Part shown: piece after piece, positions 26,694 to 35,352 of the stretch | Numbering within the stretch: position 1 is the stretch's first letter | Layout: each line of letters starts with the position of its first letter | Assembly (NCBI RefSeq): GCF_014652635.1 | Contig: NZ_BMZE01000002.1 | Coordinates: 477,562-541,561, forward strand | DNA length: 64,000 bases | Origin: Devosia pacifica | Lineage (GTDB): Bacteria > Pseudomonadota > Alphaproteobacteria > Rhizobiales > Devosiaceae | Direction of reading: 5' to 3' | The notes under the pieces: model-generated | Database searches by the model: none | The model's input: the letters and a program-made list of their open reading frames with translations, nothing else | Told to the model about the DNA's origin: nothing | Position numbers and translations under genes: made by a program

Positions 26694-27731
26694 ATGAAAG
26701 CCTTTGTAAGACCGACACTCGTCGGCTGCGCAGCAATGCTGTGCGCCGCTGGCGCCGCCAATGCCCAGGAGTGGCAGCCGGATCGTCCAATCAACCTGAT
26801 CGTGCCGTGGGGCGCGGGTGGATCGACCGACCAGGTGACGCGCGTGACCGCGCCGATCATTTCCGAGGCACTGGGTGTCGAGGTGGTGGTGGTGAACCAG
26901 CCGGGCGCTTCAGGCGCCATCGGCACGCAGGAAGTGCTGAATGCGCCTGCCGACGGGTACACCTGGACGGCCAACGCCATCGCCAACAACGCGACCTACG
27001 CGATTACCGGATTGCTGGAAGATACAGATATCGACGATTGGCACATCTATCTGTCCGTCGCTAACGTGCCGGTGGTGAGCGTGCCGGCGGACAGCGAGTT
27101 CGAGGATTTCGGACAGCTGCTCGACGCGTTCCAGGAGCGCGGCCAGGAGATCACCGTTGCGACGGCTGGCATCACCTCGTCGGGCGGTACGGCAATTGCC
27201 GCGCTCGGCGCCGAAGGTGACTTTGATTACAACATGATCACCTATGATGGTGGCGGGCCTGCAGCCATTGCGACCGCCTCGGGCGAGGCGATGGTGACGA
27301 CGCAGCTCGCGGTTGAACAGACCGAACTGATCCGTGGCGGCCGTCTGCGCGCGCTTGCCGTTCTGTCGGACGAGCCGCTGACGATCGACGGTGTCGATCC
27401 GATCCCGCCGATCACCGAGTGGATCCCAGACATGCCGCTGGCACCGGACTATTTCGGCATCTTCATTCCGTCGGACGTGCCGGATGAGGTGAAGGCGACG
27501 ATGGACCGGATCTGGGAAGAAGACGTGATGAATTCCGAAGAAATCCGCACCTATGCGGAGAACTTCGGTGCGGTCTTCGCGCCATCCTATGGCGAGGAAG
27601 CGCGTGAGCGCGCCATGCCGGTGGTGATCCTCGAGGCTTGCGGCGCCGTCGATCGCAACGAGGCCGTGACCGATCCGTCGACCATCGGCATCGACTGCGA
27701 GACGATGACCGAAACCGGTACCGCGGAATAA
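26694..27731 (+). CDS. Tripartite tricarboxylate transporter solute-binding protein (TctC/Bug family)
   Basis: A 345-residue periplasmic receptor. Residues 1-24 are a Sec signal peptide (cut near ANA-QEW). RPINLIVPWGAGGSTDQVTR and VVNQPGASGAIGTQEV are the two family hallmarks that bind the carboxylate of the ligand. Two C-terminal cysteines (EACGAVD and IDCETM) could pair. RBS is AGGGAGGAAG. It heads tctC-tctB-tctA; ligand specificity cannot be read from sequence, but a carboxylated compound is expected. Confidence 0.9.
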   Translation: MKAFVRPTLVGCAAMLCAAGAANAQEWQPDRPINLIVPWGAGGSTDQVTRVTAPIISEALGVEVVVVNQPGASGAIGTQEVLNAPADGYTWTANAIANNATYAITGLLEDTDIDDWHIYLSVANVPVVSVPADSEFEDFGQLLDAFQERGQEITVATAGITSSGGTAIAALGAEGDFDYNMITYDGGGPAAIATASGEAMVTTQLAVEQTELIRGGRLRALAVLSDEPLTIDGVDPIPPITEWIPDMPLAPDYFGIFIPSDVPDEVKATMDRIWEEDVMNSEEIRTYAENFGAVFAPSYGEEARERAMPVVILEACGAVDRNEAVTDPSTIGIDCETMTETGTAE

Positions 27732-27791
27732 CCACCTAACACAGGTCATCGCCGCCTGGCGGCGGTGACCGTTTTTGCAAGAGCAGCCGCA

Positions 27792-28346
27792 ATGAGCGAC
27801 GACAGCCTCAGCACCTCCCCATCCGAGGAGGCAGAAGCCGCAGCGGCTTCCCGCATGATCCGGGCCGATCTGGTGATGGCCGTCGTGCTCATCATTCTCG
27901 GGGCCGCTATCCTTTATGGCTCATGGACCATGCCGCGCCTCGAACTGCGGCGGGTGCATCCGCTGACGGTGCCGGGACTGGTGCCGGGCATGCTGAGCTT
28001 TGCGCTGATCATCTGCGGGGCGATCCTCGGTGGACGATCGGTGCGCCGGCCAGCCCCTGGAGGCTGGCATCTGCTGGGTGCGGCGCTGCTGAGCCAGCAA
28101 GCGATGCGCGCCGGAACAGTGATGGTGCTGGCGCTCATTTACAGCCTGATCCTTGTCGGGACGCTGCCGTTCTGGCTGGCGACGGGACTGTTCGTGTTCA
28201 GCTTCGTTGTCGTGTTCGAAGCCTGGCTTGGAGTGCCAAGAAAGCCATTGGTGCCAACACTGGCGTGGGCGTTCGGGCTGGCCGTTGTTACTGCTGCTGC
28301 GGTGACACTGGTGTTCGAACGCGCCTTTCTCGTGCGTCTTCCCTAG
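27792..28346 (+). CDS. Tripartite tricarboxylate transporter small membrane subunit (TctB)
   Basis: A 184-residue protein with four membrane segments (about 27-48, 62-80, 105-130 and 145-175) and a Ser/Glu-rich N-terminal tail. Its position between tctC and tctA and its length define it as the TctB subunit. I start at ATG 27792 with AGAGCAG upstream; an earlier in-frame start at 27765 is possible but has no good site. Confidence 0.85.
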   Translation: MSDDSLSTSPSEEAEAAAASRMIRADLVMAVVLIILGAAILYGSWTMPRLELRRVHPLTVPGLVPGMLSFALIICGAILGGRSVRRPAPGGWHLLGAALLSQQAMRAGTVMVLALIYSLILVGTLPFWLATGLFVFSFVVVFEAWLGVPRKPLVPTLAWAFGLAVVTAAAVTLVFERAFLVRLP

Positions 28347-28355
28347 GAGCCGGTG

Positions 28356-29876
28356 ATGTTCGACGGTCTGTTCATGCTCGGCGATGGCATCGCGCATTTC
28401 CTGACGCCGATATCGCTGTTCAATATCGCCTGGGCAACGCTCTTGGGAATCGTGATCGGCGCCCTGCCGGGGCTGACCGCGACGATGGGCGTGGCGCTTC
28501 TGGTGACGCTGACCTATCGCATGGAGCCCGACCAGGCGATCCTGTGCCTGATGTGTCTTTATGCCGGCGCCATCTATGGCGGCAGCCGCACCGCCATCCT
28601 TCTTGCCATTCCGGGAACACCTGCAAGCGCCGCGACGACGCTTGACGGGCATCCGCTGGCGATGCGCGGGCAGGCGGGTCTCGCCATGGGTCTTGCGACG
28701 TCGGCCTCAACCATGGGTACGATTGTCGGCATAGTCTGCCTTGCGCTCGTGGCGCCGCTGCTGAGCGAGGCGGCGCTGCAGTTCGGGTCTTACGAATTTT
28801 TCTGGCTGGCGCTGTTCGGCGTGTTGATCTCGGGCCAACTGACGGCACTCGATGATCCGCTGAAGGGCTACATTGCGGGCATTCTCGGCCTATTGGTCGC
28901 AATGGTCGGCATGGAGACGCTGCATGCACATGTGCGCTTCACATTCGGCATCACCGCGCTGTCGGGCGGGGTCGATCTGATCCCGGCGATGGTGGGCGCG
29001 TTCGGATTCGCCGAAATTCTTGCGGTAATGAAGCGGACAGTGGAGGCGCGGGTGGTGACGTCAGCCGATCGCGTGGTGCCGCGGATCGGGGAAGTCGCGC
29101 GATACTGGAAGACTTCGATTCGCTCGGGGCTGATCGGCACATTTGTCGGCATCATTCCGGGTGTCGGTGAGGATGTCGGCGCGTGGGCTTCCTATGCTGC
29201 GGCCAAGCGCGTCAGCAAGGAGGCCGACCAGTTCGGCAAGGGTAGCCAGGAAGGGCTGATTGCAGCTGAAACCGGCAATTCAGCGGTGGTGCCGGGGGCG
29301 ATGATTCCAACGCTCACGCTGGCTCTGCCGGGCTCGGCGGCAGCGGCAGTGCTGATTGCCGCGATGTTCATCCACAATATCCGCCCCGGACCGCTGCTGA
29401 TGGTGGAGAATCCCGAATTCCTCTACCAGATCGTTGCGATCCTGCTGTTCTCGACCCTTGCCATCCTGGTTTTCGGGTTGTCACTGACGCGCCCGCTTCT
29501 CAAGGTGCTGGCCGTGCCGCGTGAGCGTTTGATGGCGGTGGTGTACGTGCTATGCGTTGTCGGGTCTTTCGCCATCACGCAGCGCATGTTTGATGTCTAT
29601 GTGATGATCGCCTTCGGCATTATCGGCTTCATCCTGCGGGAAATGAAGTATCCAATGGCGCCGCTGGTGCTCGGCATCATTCTTGGCGACCTGCTCGACC
29701 TCAACCTGCGGCGCGGGCTGCAACTGACCAACGGCGACCCGTCGCCGTTTTTCACCCGACCGATCAGCGCGGTGATCTGCATCGTGATCGTGTTCACCAT
29801 TCTTATGTCTATTCCGGCGGTCAATAAACGTGTCAGATCCCTCTTCAGCCGTGGAAGCACCGCGTCGCCGCCCTGA
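28356..29876 (+). CDS. Tripartite tricarboxylate transporter large permease (TctA)
   Basis: A 506-residue integral membrane protein with about 11-12 hydrophobic segments. GALPGLTATMGVALLVTLTY and GIIPGVGEDVGAWASYAAAK are the two repeated PG-containing TctA signatures of the transport core. The start is ATG 28356, six bases after GGAG, overlapping a possible GTG one codon earlier. Its 3' end overlaps the TetR gene by 47 bp. Confidence 0.92.
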   Translation: MFDGLFMLGDGIAHFLTPISLFNIAWATLLGIVIGALPGLTATMGVALLVTLTYRMEPDQAILCLMCLYAGAIYGGSRTAILLAIPGTPASAATTLDGHPLAMRGQAGLAMGLATSASTMGTIVGIVCLALVAPLLSEAALQFGSYEFFWLALFGVLISGQLTALDDPLKGYIAGILGLLVAMVGMETLHAHVRFTFGITALSGGVDLIPAMVGAFGFAEILAVMKRTVEARVVTSADRVVPRIGEVARYWKTSIRSGLIGTFVGIIPGVGEDVGAWASYAAAKRVSKEADQFGKGSQEGLIAAETGNSAVVPGAMIPTLTLALPGSAAAAVLIAAMFIHNIRPGPLLMVENPEFLYQIVAILLFSTLAILVFGLSLTRPLLKVLAVPRERLMAVVYVLCVVGSFAITQRMFDVYVMIAFGIIGFILREMKYPMAPLVLGIILGDLLDLNLRRGLQLTNGDPSPFFTRPISAVICIVIVFTILMSIPAVNKRVRSLFSRGSTASPP

Positions 29877-30513
29877 TACCGGGGCGCGACGCGGCCGCAA
29901 TGCGGTCAAGACCAAGGCTGCTATTCTCGCGGCCGGGCGGGCGGAGTTCGCCGAACGCGGATTCGAGGGTGCGCGCGTCGATGCCATTGCCGACAGGGCG
30001 GGCGCAAACAAGCGGCTGCTTTACCATTACTTCGGTAACAAGGAGGATCTCTATGGAGCGGTCCTTCTCGACGCCTATCAGGAAATTCGGCGCGGCGAAC
30101 GCGAGCTCAGCCTCGACCAGTATGAGCCTGTCGAGGCAATGGACCGGTTGGTGCGCTTCACCTTCCGGCACTTTCTGGCCAATCCCTGGTTTACCAAGCT
30201 GCTATCGACTGAGAACGTTGAAAACGCGCGGTTCTTAAAGACACTGCCCGATATCCCGGCCTTGCACTCGCCGCTCGTAGGACAAATCCGTACGCTGATC
30301 GAGAGGGGCGGTGCCGCGGGCGTATTCCGCCGCGATGTCGATCCGGTGCAGCTTTATATTTCGATTGCTGCGCTTGGGTATTTCTATGTCTCGAACATTG
30401 CGACGCTGTCGGTGATCTTCGACAAGGATCTGTCGAGCGTGAGCATGGTGCAGGAGCGCGAGGCACACGCGGTGCAGATGGTGCTCGACTATTTGCGCAC
30501 CAATAGGGGCTGA
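29830..30513 (+). CDS. TetR family transcriptional regulator
   Basis: A 227-residue regulator. The HTH spans about residues 27-72 (TKAAILAAGRAEFAERGFEG, ANKRLLYHYFGNKEDLY). The C-terminal ligand domain resembles the RutR-like class (TFRHFLANPWFTKLLSTEN). It starts with GTG inside the 3' end of tctA, so it is cotranscribed with the importer and probably controls it. The palindromes at 25693 and 26592 are its candidate operators; this link is inference. Confidence 0.87.
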   Translation: MSDPSSAVEAPRRRPDTGARRGRNAVKTKAAILAAGRAEFAERGFEGARVDAIADRAGANKRLLYHYFGNKEDLYGAVLLDAYQEIRRGERELSLDQYEPVEAMDRLVRFTFRHFLANPWFTKLLSTENVENARFLKTLPDIPALHSPLVGQIRTLIERGGAAGVFRRDVDPVQLYISIAALGYFYVSNIATLSVIFDKDLSSVSMVQEREAHAVQMVLDYLRTNRG

Positions 30514-30524
30514 TGCCCGGCCTA

Positions 30525-31166
30525 TTATTCCAGCAATAGCGAAATTTCTGCCCGCAGTTCGGCGAGGCCGAGGCCTTTTTGGCTGGAGGTCGGCAACAGC
30601 TCTGGATGTGCCGCCGGACGCTTGGCAATGGCCTTGCGGGTTGCAACCATTGCGGCCTCGAGATCGCGCGCCGAAGGCTTGTCGGCTTTGGTGAGGATCA
30701 CCTGATAGCTGACGGCGCTTTGGTCGAGTTCGTTCATGACACTGAGATCATTGGCCTTGGGGCCATGGCGCGCATCGATCAACACGTAAACGCGCCGCAG
30801 GGTGGGGCGTCCCGTCAGATACTGATGGATCAGGCGCGTCCACGCCTTGACCTTGGGCTCAGGCGCTTTTGCAAAACCGTAGCCCGGCATATCAACGATC
30901 CGCAGTGGCGCCGACTGGCTCTCGAAGATGTTGAGCTCCTGCGTTCGCCCAGGCGTGTTGGAAGTGCGAGCGAGAGAGGACGTTCCGCACAAGGCGTTCA
31001 AAAGTGACGATTTGCCTACATTGGAGCGCCCGGCAAAGGCGATCTCGACGCGATCGGCGGGCGGCAGGTCGTCGATGCGCACGCAGCCTTTGACGAACTC
31101 GAACGGCCGGGCGAACAAAAGCCGCCCGGTCTCCAGCGTTTCCTGAGAATAGTCAGTGTCGGACAT
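30525..31166 (-). CDS. engB: Ribosome biogenesis GTP-binding protein YihA/EngB (YsxC)
   Basis: A 213-residue GTPase needed for 50S assembly and division. G1 is GRSNVGKSSLLNAL, G2/G3 surround TPGRTQELN and DMPGYG, and G4 is TKAD. Length is normal. It lies 36 bp after yidC on the same strand, the usual rpmH-rnpA-yidC-engB order of alphaproteobacteria. Confidence 0.94.
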   Translation of the reverse strand: MSDTDYSQETLETGRLLFARPFEFVKGCVRIDDLPPADRVEIAFAGRSNVGKSSLLNALCGTSSLARTSNTPGRTQELNIFESQSAPLRIVDMPGYGFAKAPEPKVKAWTRLIHQYLTGRPTLRRVYVLIDARHGPKANDLSVMNELDQSAVSYQVILTKADKPSARDLEAAMVATRKAIAKRPAAHPELLPTSSQKGLGLAELRAEISLLLE

Positions 31167-31202
31167 ACGCGGTTTCCGCTCGGGTTCAGCCCAAAGGCTG
31201 GA

Positions 31203-33032
31203 TCATGCCTTGGGCGATGAGTCCGCCTGCTTCGGCTTTCGCTTGAAGCTGGAGGCGATATTTCCGAACAGATTTACCTCTGCGCCATGCCGCTTCATGA
31301 TCACCCATTGCTGACAGATGGACAGGAAGTTGTTCCAGGCCCAGTAGATCACGAGACCGGCAGGGAACGATCCCAGCATGAACGTGAACAGGATCGGCAT
31401 GAGCGAGAAGATCATCGCCTGCGTCGGATCCGGCGGCGGCGGGTTGAGCTTCATCTGCACCCACATGGTGATGCCCATGATGACCGGCCAGATGCCGAGG
31501 TGCAGGAAAGTGCCGAGGATCGGGATGATCGTCGGATCCCACGGAATCAGCCCAAACAGCGTGAAGATGTTGGTCGGATCGGGCGCGGCAAGGTCGCGTA
31601 TCCAGCCAAAGAACGGCGCGTGGCGCATCTCGAGGCTGATGAAGATGACGGTATAAAGAGAAAAGAACACCGGGATCTGGATCAGAATCGGCCAGCAACC
31701 CGACAGCGGATTGATCTTTTCTTTCTTGTAGAGCTCCATCATCGCCTGCTGCTGGGCAGGCCGGTCGTCCTTGAGGCGCTCCTGGATCGCCTTCATCTCC
31801 GGTTGAACGCGGCGCATTGCGGCCATCGAAGCATAGGAGCGGTTGGCGAGAGGGAAGAAGATTGCCTTGACGATAACGGTCACTGCCAGAATGGCGAGGC
31901 CGAAATTGCCGAGAATGCCGTAAAGGAACGTCAGCAGCCAGTGCATCGGCCGGGTGAGGAAGTGCAGCCAGCCCCAGTCGATCAGCAATTCGAGACGGTC
32001 GAATCCGTATTCCTGCTCGTAAAGGGCGAGAACGCTTTCTTCCTTGGCGCCGGCAAAGGCATAGCTCTGCTGGCTGACCGTCCCGCCTGCCGGGACCAGC
32101 GCCGGCTGGGTTTCGACAAAGCTGGTCTGATAAACATTGATACCGTTGCGAACGGCGTGCGAAAAGCGCGCATTGATGCCGGTCTCGGGCGGCGGCATGA
32201 CCGTCGTGCCCCAGTATTTGTCGGCAATACCGAGCCAGCCACGCGTACTGTCGAAGTCTACGGTGCCATCGTTCTGGATGTCGTGATACTTGCGCCCGAC
32301 CCAGTTGTTATCGCCGAGAACGCCCAGCAGGCCTTCGTGCTGGATGAAGAAGTTGGCGACCTGCGGCGTGCCTTGACGCACGATGCGTGAATAGGGGAAC
32401 AGCGCGACATCGCCCTGACCCTCATTCTCGACCGACTGGGTGATCGTGAACAAATAGTGCTCGTCGACCGCAATGGTGCGGTTGAAGATCAGCCCGTTGC
32501 CATTGTCCCAGGTGAGGGTGACAGGTGTTTCCTCGGTCAGCGTCGCGGTGTCGCCGGCAACGCTCCACTCGGTCTCGCTGTCCGGCACGGCAACGCCACT
32601 GCCGCTTGCCGGGACCCATCCCTGCTCGATGAAATAGCCGTTCGGGCCGTTGGCAGGGGAGAGAAGAGTGATAACCGGTGAATCGGGATCGACCGTTTCG
32701 CGGTAGTTCTTCAACTCAAGGTCGTCGATGCGGGCGCCGGTGAGATTGATCGAGCCGTGCAGATCCTCGGTATCGATCTCGATGCGCTGGCTTGCGGCGA
32801 TGGCCGACGGCCGGTCTTCGAACATCTGTGTGCCGGAGGCGCTGGCGGGCGCACCGTCAGCAGATTGTTCGGGCGTCGACAGGGCGGAATTGAGCTCATC
32901 CTGCTCCGCCTGTGCCAGCTCGGCATCCTGCATCGCGCGTTCCATCTGCGGGCCGGCAACGAAATACTGCCAGCCGAACAGCACGATCATGCTCAAGACG
33001 ATGGCGAGGATGATATTGCGATTGTCGTTCAT
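31203..33032 (-). CDS. yidC: Membrane protein insertase YidC
   Basis: A 609-residue insertase/foldase of the Oxa1 family. An N-terminal membrane anchor (IILAIVLSMIVLFGWQYF) precedes a Gln/Glu/Ala-rich linker and the large periplasmic domain (about 70-360); five C-terminal membrane segments follow with FLYGILGNFGLAILAVTVIV and NPLSGCWPILIQIPVFFSLY. A basic tail (FKRKPKQ) may contact the ribosome. Its ATG overlaps the rnpA stop by 4 bp; yidD is absent between them. Confidence 0.96.
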   Translation of the reverse strand: MNDNRNIILAIVLSMIVLFGWQYFVAGPQMERAMQDAELAQAEQDELNSALSTPEQSADGAPASASGTQMFEDRPSAIAASQRIEIDTEDLHGSINLTGARIDDLELKNYRETVDPDSPVITLLSPANGPNGYFIEQGWVPASGSGVAVPDSETEWSVAGDTATLTEETPVTLTWDNGNGLIFNRTIAVDEHYLFTITQSVENEGQGDVALFPYSRIVRQGTPQVANFFIQHEGLLGVLGDNNWVGRKYHDIQNDGTVDFDSTRGWLGIADKYWGTTVMPPPETGINARFSHAVRNGINVYQTSFVETQPALVPAGGTVSQQSYAFAGAKEESVLALYEQEYGFDRLELLIDWGWLHFLTRPMHWLLTFLYGILGNFGLAILAVTVIVKAIFFPLANRSYASMAAMRRVQPEMKAIQERLKDDRPAQQQAMMELYKKEKINPLSGCWPILIQIPVFFSLYTVIFISLEMRHAPFFGWIRDLAAPDPTNIFTLFGLIPWDPTIIPILGTFLHLGIWPVIMGITMWVQMKLNPPPPDPTQAMIFSLMPILFTFMLGSFPAGLVIYWAWNNFLSICQQWVIMKRHGAEVNLFGNIASSFKRKPKQADSSPKA

Positions 33033-33454
33033 GCTCGGGGGTTCCGCTGTCCGCCGGATCGGCCGGCTGTAGATCGTGGGGGCCGGGGCCGTGGATCATG
33101 CACCCGCTCTATGGCGCCGCTGAGCATGCCTACCAGCTCCGAAAACGGCACTGAGAGCGCCTCGCGCCGGCCGACAAGCACATAATCATGCCCGTGGCGA
33201 AAGTCATCGGCACATTGTGTCACGGCCGCACGCAGGCGCCGCTTGATCCGGTTGCGCTCTGGCGCGTTGCCGGTTTTCTTGGTCACGGTGAAGCCGACAC
33301 CGACATCATCATCACCATTGGGCACTGCCTGCAGCCCAAAAGAAGACCGCCCGGCGCGCAAGCCCCGGGCAGCTCTCAAAAATTGCCACCGCGCCTTCAG
33401 ATGGCGCAGGCGACCCGCTAGGACGGGCACGGCCGCTATTCGGCCGCTGCACAT
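33029..33454 (-). CDS. rnpA: Ribonuclease P protein component
   Basis: The 141-residue protein subunit of RNase P, which cuts tRNA 5' leaders. The RNR signature ERNRIKRRLRAA and GFTVTKKTGNAPERNR identify it; the C-terminus has a Pro/Arg-rich tail. The ATG overlaps the rpmH stop in a TGATG arrangement; a GTG eight codons downstream is the alternative start and would give a more usual length. Confidence 0.9.
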   Translation of the reverse strand: MCSGRIAAVPVLAGRLRHLKARWQFLRAARGLRAGRSSFGLQAVPNGDDDVGVGFTVTKKTGNAPERNRIKRRLRAAVTQCADDFRHGHDYVLVGRREALSVPFSELVGMLSGAIERVHDPRPRPPRSTAGRSGGQRNPRA

Positions 33455-33588
33455 CAGGCCGAGAGCTTCTTGCGTCCCAGGCGGCGGCGGCGATTCAGAA
33501 TTGCACGTCCGTCCTTGGTGGCCATGCGGGCACGGAAACCGTGACGGCGGGCGCGGACGAGCTTGCTCGGCTGGTATGTACGCTTCAT
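33454..33588 (-). CDS. rpmH: 50S ribosomal protein L34
   Basis: A 44-residue bL34, [20 protein letters not shown] to LGRKKLSA, with full conservation of the basic core. The start is fixed by the universal MKRTYQPS. It is the first gene of the rpmH-rnpA-yidC-engB run; upstream in-frame codons to 33714 are not part of the protein. Confidence 0.97.
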   Translation of the reverse strand: MKRTYQPSKLVRARRHGFRARMATKDGRAILNRRRRLGRKKLSA

Positions 33589-33810
33589 AACATCAGACCG
33601 CGCCTTGCACGGTTCCTCTTGTTCGACTCTGCTTGCGCAAGAAAGTTTCCCGCTGCAGACAAAGGCAGCGCTGGAATTCGGCGGCTGTATAGGCAAAGGT
33701 GCCCGCCAAGTCAACGCCGCGCCGGCCTCAAAGGTCGGTTTCGATGCCAGTTTGCAGGCATTGCCGGGGCATGTACAAGCAAAATGGTACTGAGGCAGAA
33801 CGAGGCGGAG

Positions 33811-35247
33811 ATGGCCCGGCAGCGTTTACCGGATCTTTGTGTGATCGGCGGAGGCGCCGGCGGGGTGGCGGTTGCCGAAGCCGCGCGGCGGCATGGCGCC
33901 AGCGTCATCCTCGTCGACCGCGAGGGTTCCGGTGCCGGAAACCAGCTGGCAGGGCTGGCCGGCAATGCGCTGTTCCGGGCGGCGGGATTGGCCCACGACA
34001 TGCGCCGGGCGCAGAGTTTCGGCCTTGCGGCTGCCGAACCGAAACCGGCTGCACGGGCGGTTTTCGAGCATATCCGCGATGTCGTGACCGAGGTGGAGCC
34101 GCGGGCCGGCGCCGAACGGCTGGAAGGGCTCGGTGTCGAGGTCGTCCGGGGGGAGGCGCGCTTTGTCGATCGTCGAAGCATTGAAGTCGACGGCGCGCAA
34201 ATCGCGGCGCGAAGGTTTGTCTTGGCGACGGGATCGCGCCCGTTCATTCCCGAGATTGCCGGGCTCGACCAGTGCCGCTATTTCACAACGACGACGATAT
34301 TCGACAACCCCTACAAGCTGACGCACCTGGTGGTGATCGGGGCGGGGCGACACGGGCTGGAGCTGGCGCAGGCCTATCGGCGGCTGGGCGCGGACGTGAG
34401 CGTTATCGATGCCGCAAAGGCGCTTGGTCGCTCAGATCCCGAACTGTCGGCGATGGTCTTGCGGCAAGTGGTCGCGGATGGCGTCAAGCTTTATGAGCAG
34501 ACCACTGTGCGCCGCGTGCAAGCGCGCAGCCAGGGGATCGGCATTGAGTTGAGTGGACCCGACGGGCGTCAGGTCACGCTCGATGCCTCGCATTTGCTGG
34601 TGGCGACGGGCCGCCGGCCCGATATCGAGACGCTTGGGCTCGATCAGGCGGGTGTGAAGCGTGACCCAACCAGGCCCGAACGGCTTCGCGTTGGTGATGA
34701 CCTGAAAACCACCAATCGGCGTATCTATGCCATAGGCGATGTCTCGGGCGGTTTGCGTTATGGCCACGCAGCCGAGCATCAGGCACAATTGGTGGTGCGC
34801 AATGCCTTGTTCGGGCTGCCGGCGCGCTATCGTGCGGCCCTCATCCCGCGCCTCTGCCGCACCGCACCGCAACTCGCGGAAGTCGGGCTCGGCGAGCCGC
34901 AGGTGCGTCAGCGACGGCGCCAGGATTTCACCGTGACGCGGTTTTCCCTCGCCGAAAACGACCGGGCGCGCGGCGACGAGGAAGGACATGGCGTCGCCAA
35001 GATGATCACCGACCGGCATGGGCGAATCGTCGGCGCGGGGGTCGTCGGTGCCGAAGCGGGCGAGGTGATCGCTCTGTTTTCGATGGCAATTGCCAATGGG
35101 CTCTCGGCGCGGCACCTGGCCGGGTTTGTTGCCGCCTATCCGAGTTACGCCGGGATTGCCCAGCACCTGGGGGCACTGCATGAACAGCAGCAGTCTGCAA
35201 GCGGCGGGTTGACGTGGTTGTCCCGGCTTGTGCGTAATCTGCCCTGA
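33811..35247 (+). CDS. Pyridine nucleotide-disulfide reductase-fold flavoprotein lacking redox cysteines
   Basis: A 478-residue protein with the full class I architecture: FAD Rossmann motif [20 protein letters not shown] (10-29), NAD motif [19 protein letters not shown], second FAD motif [10 protein letters not shown] and a dimerisation domain. Where lipoamide dehydrogenase and mercuric reductase have GxCxxxGCxPSK, this has [12 protein letters not shown] (43-54), so both cysteines are gone; the C-terminal HPTxSE is YPSYAG. It cannot do dithiol exchange in the usual way. I start at ATG 33811 behind GAGG. Electron acceptor unknown. Confidence 0.82.
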   Translation: MARQRLPDLCVIGGGAGGVAVAEAARRHGASVILVDREGSGAGNQLAGLAGNALFRAAGLAHDMRRAQSFGLAAAEPKPAARAVFEHIRDVVTEVEPRAGAERLEGLGVEVVRGEARFVDRRSIEVDGAQIAARRFVLATGSRPFIPEIAGLDQCRYFTTTTIFDNPYKLTHLVVIGAGRHGLELAQAYRRLGADVSVIDAAKALGRSDPELSAMVLRQVVADGVKLYEQTTVRRVQARSQGIGIELSGPDGRQVTLDASHLLVATGRRPDIETLGLDQAGVKRDPTRPERLRVGDDLKTTNRRIYAIGDVSGGLRYGHAAEHQAQLVVRNALFGLPARYRAALIPRLCRTAPQLAEVGLGEPQVRQRRRQDFTVTRFSLAENDRARGDEEGHGVAKMITDRHGRIVGAGVVGAEAGEVIALFSMAIANGLSARHLAGFVAAYPSYAGIAQHLGALHEQQQSASGGLTWLSRLVRNLP

Positions 35248-35352
35248 CGGCGCAATTGCTCCGCGAGGGCCGACTGATCCGCTGGGAACGAGGCTGCGTA
35301 GCAACACGTTGAGACGCCGGTCGATTCCGGCCGTTCTCCAAAAAGGAGGCCG

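Noticed and set aside
31287..32390. Open frame of 367 codons on the plus strand across yidC
   Set aside because: Antisense shadow of yidC, with Arg/Asp-rich low-complexity translation and no recognisable motif.
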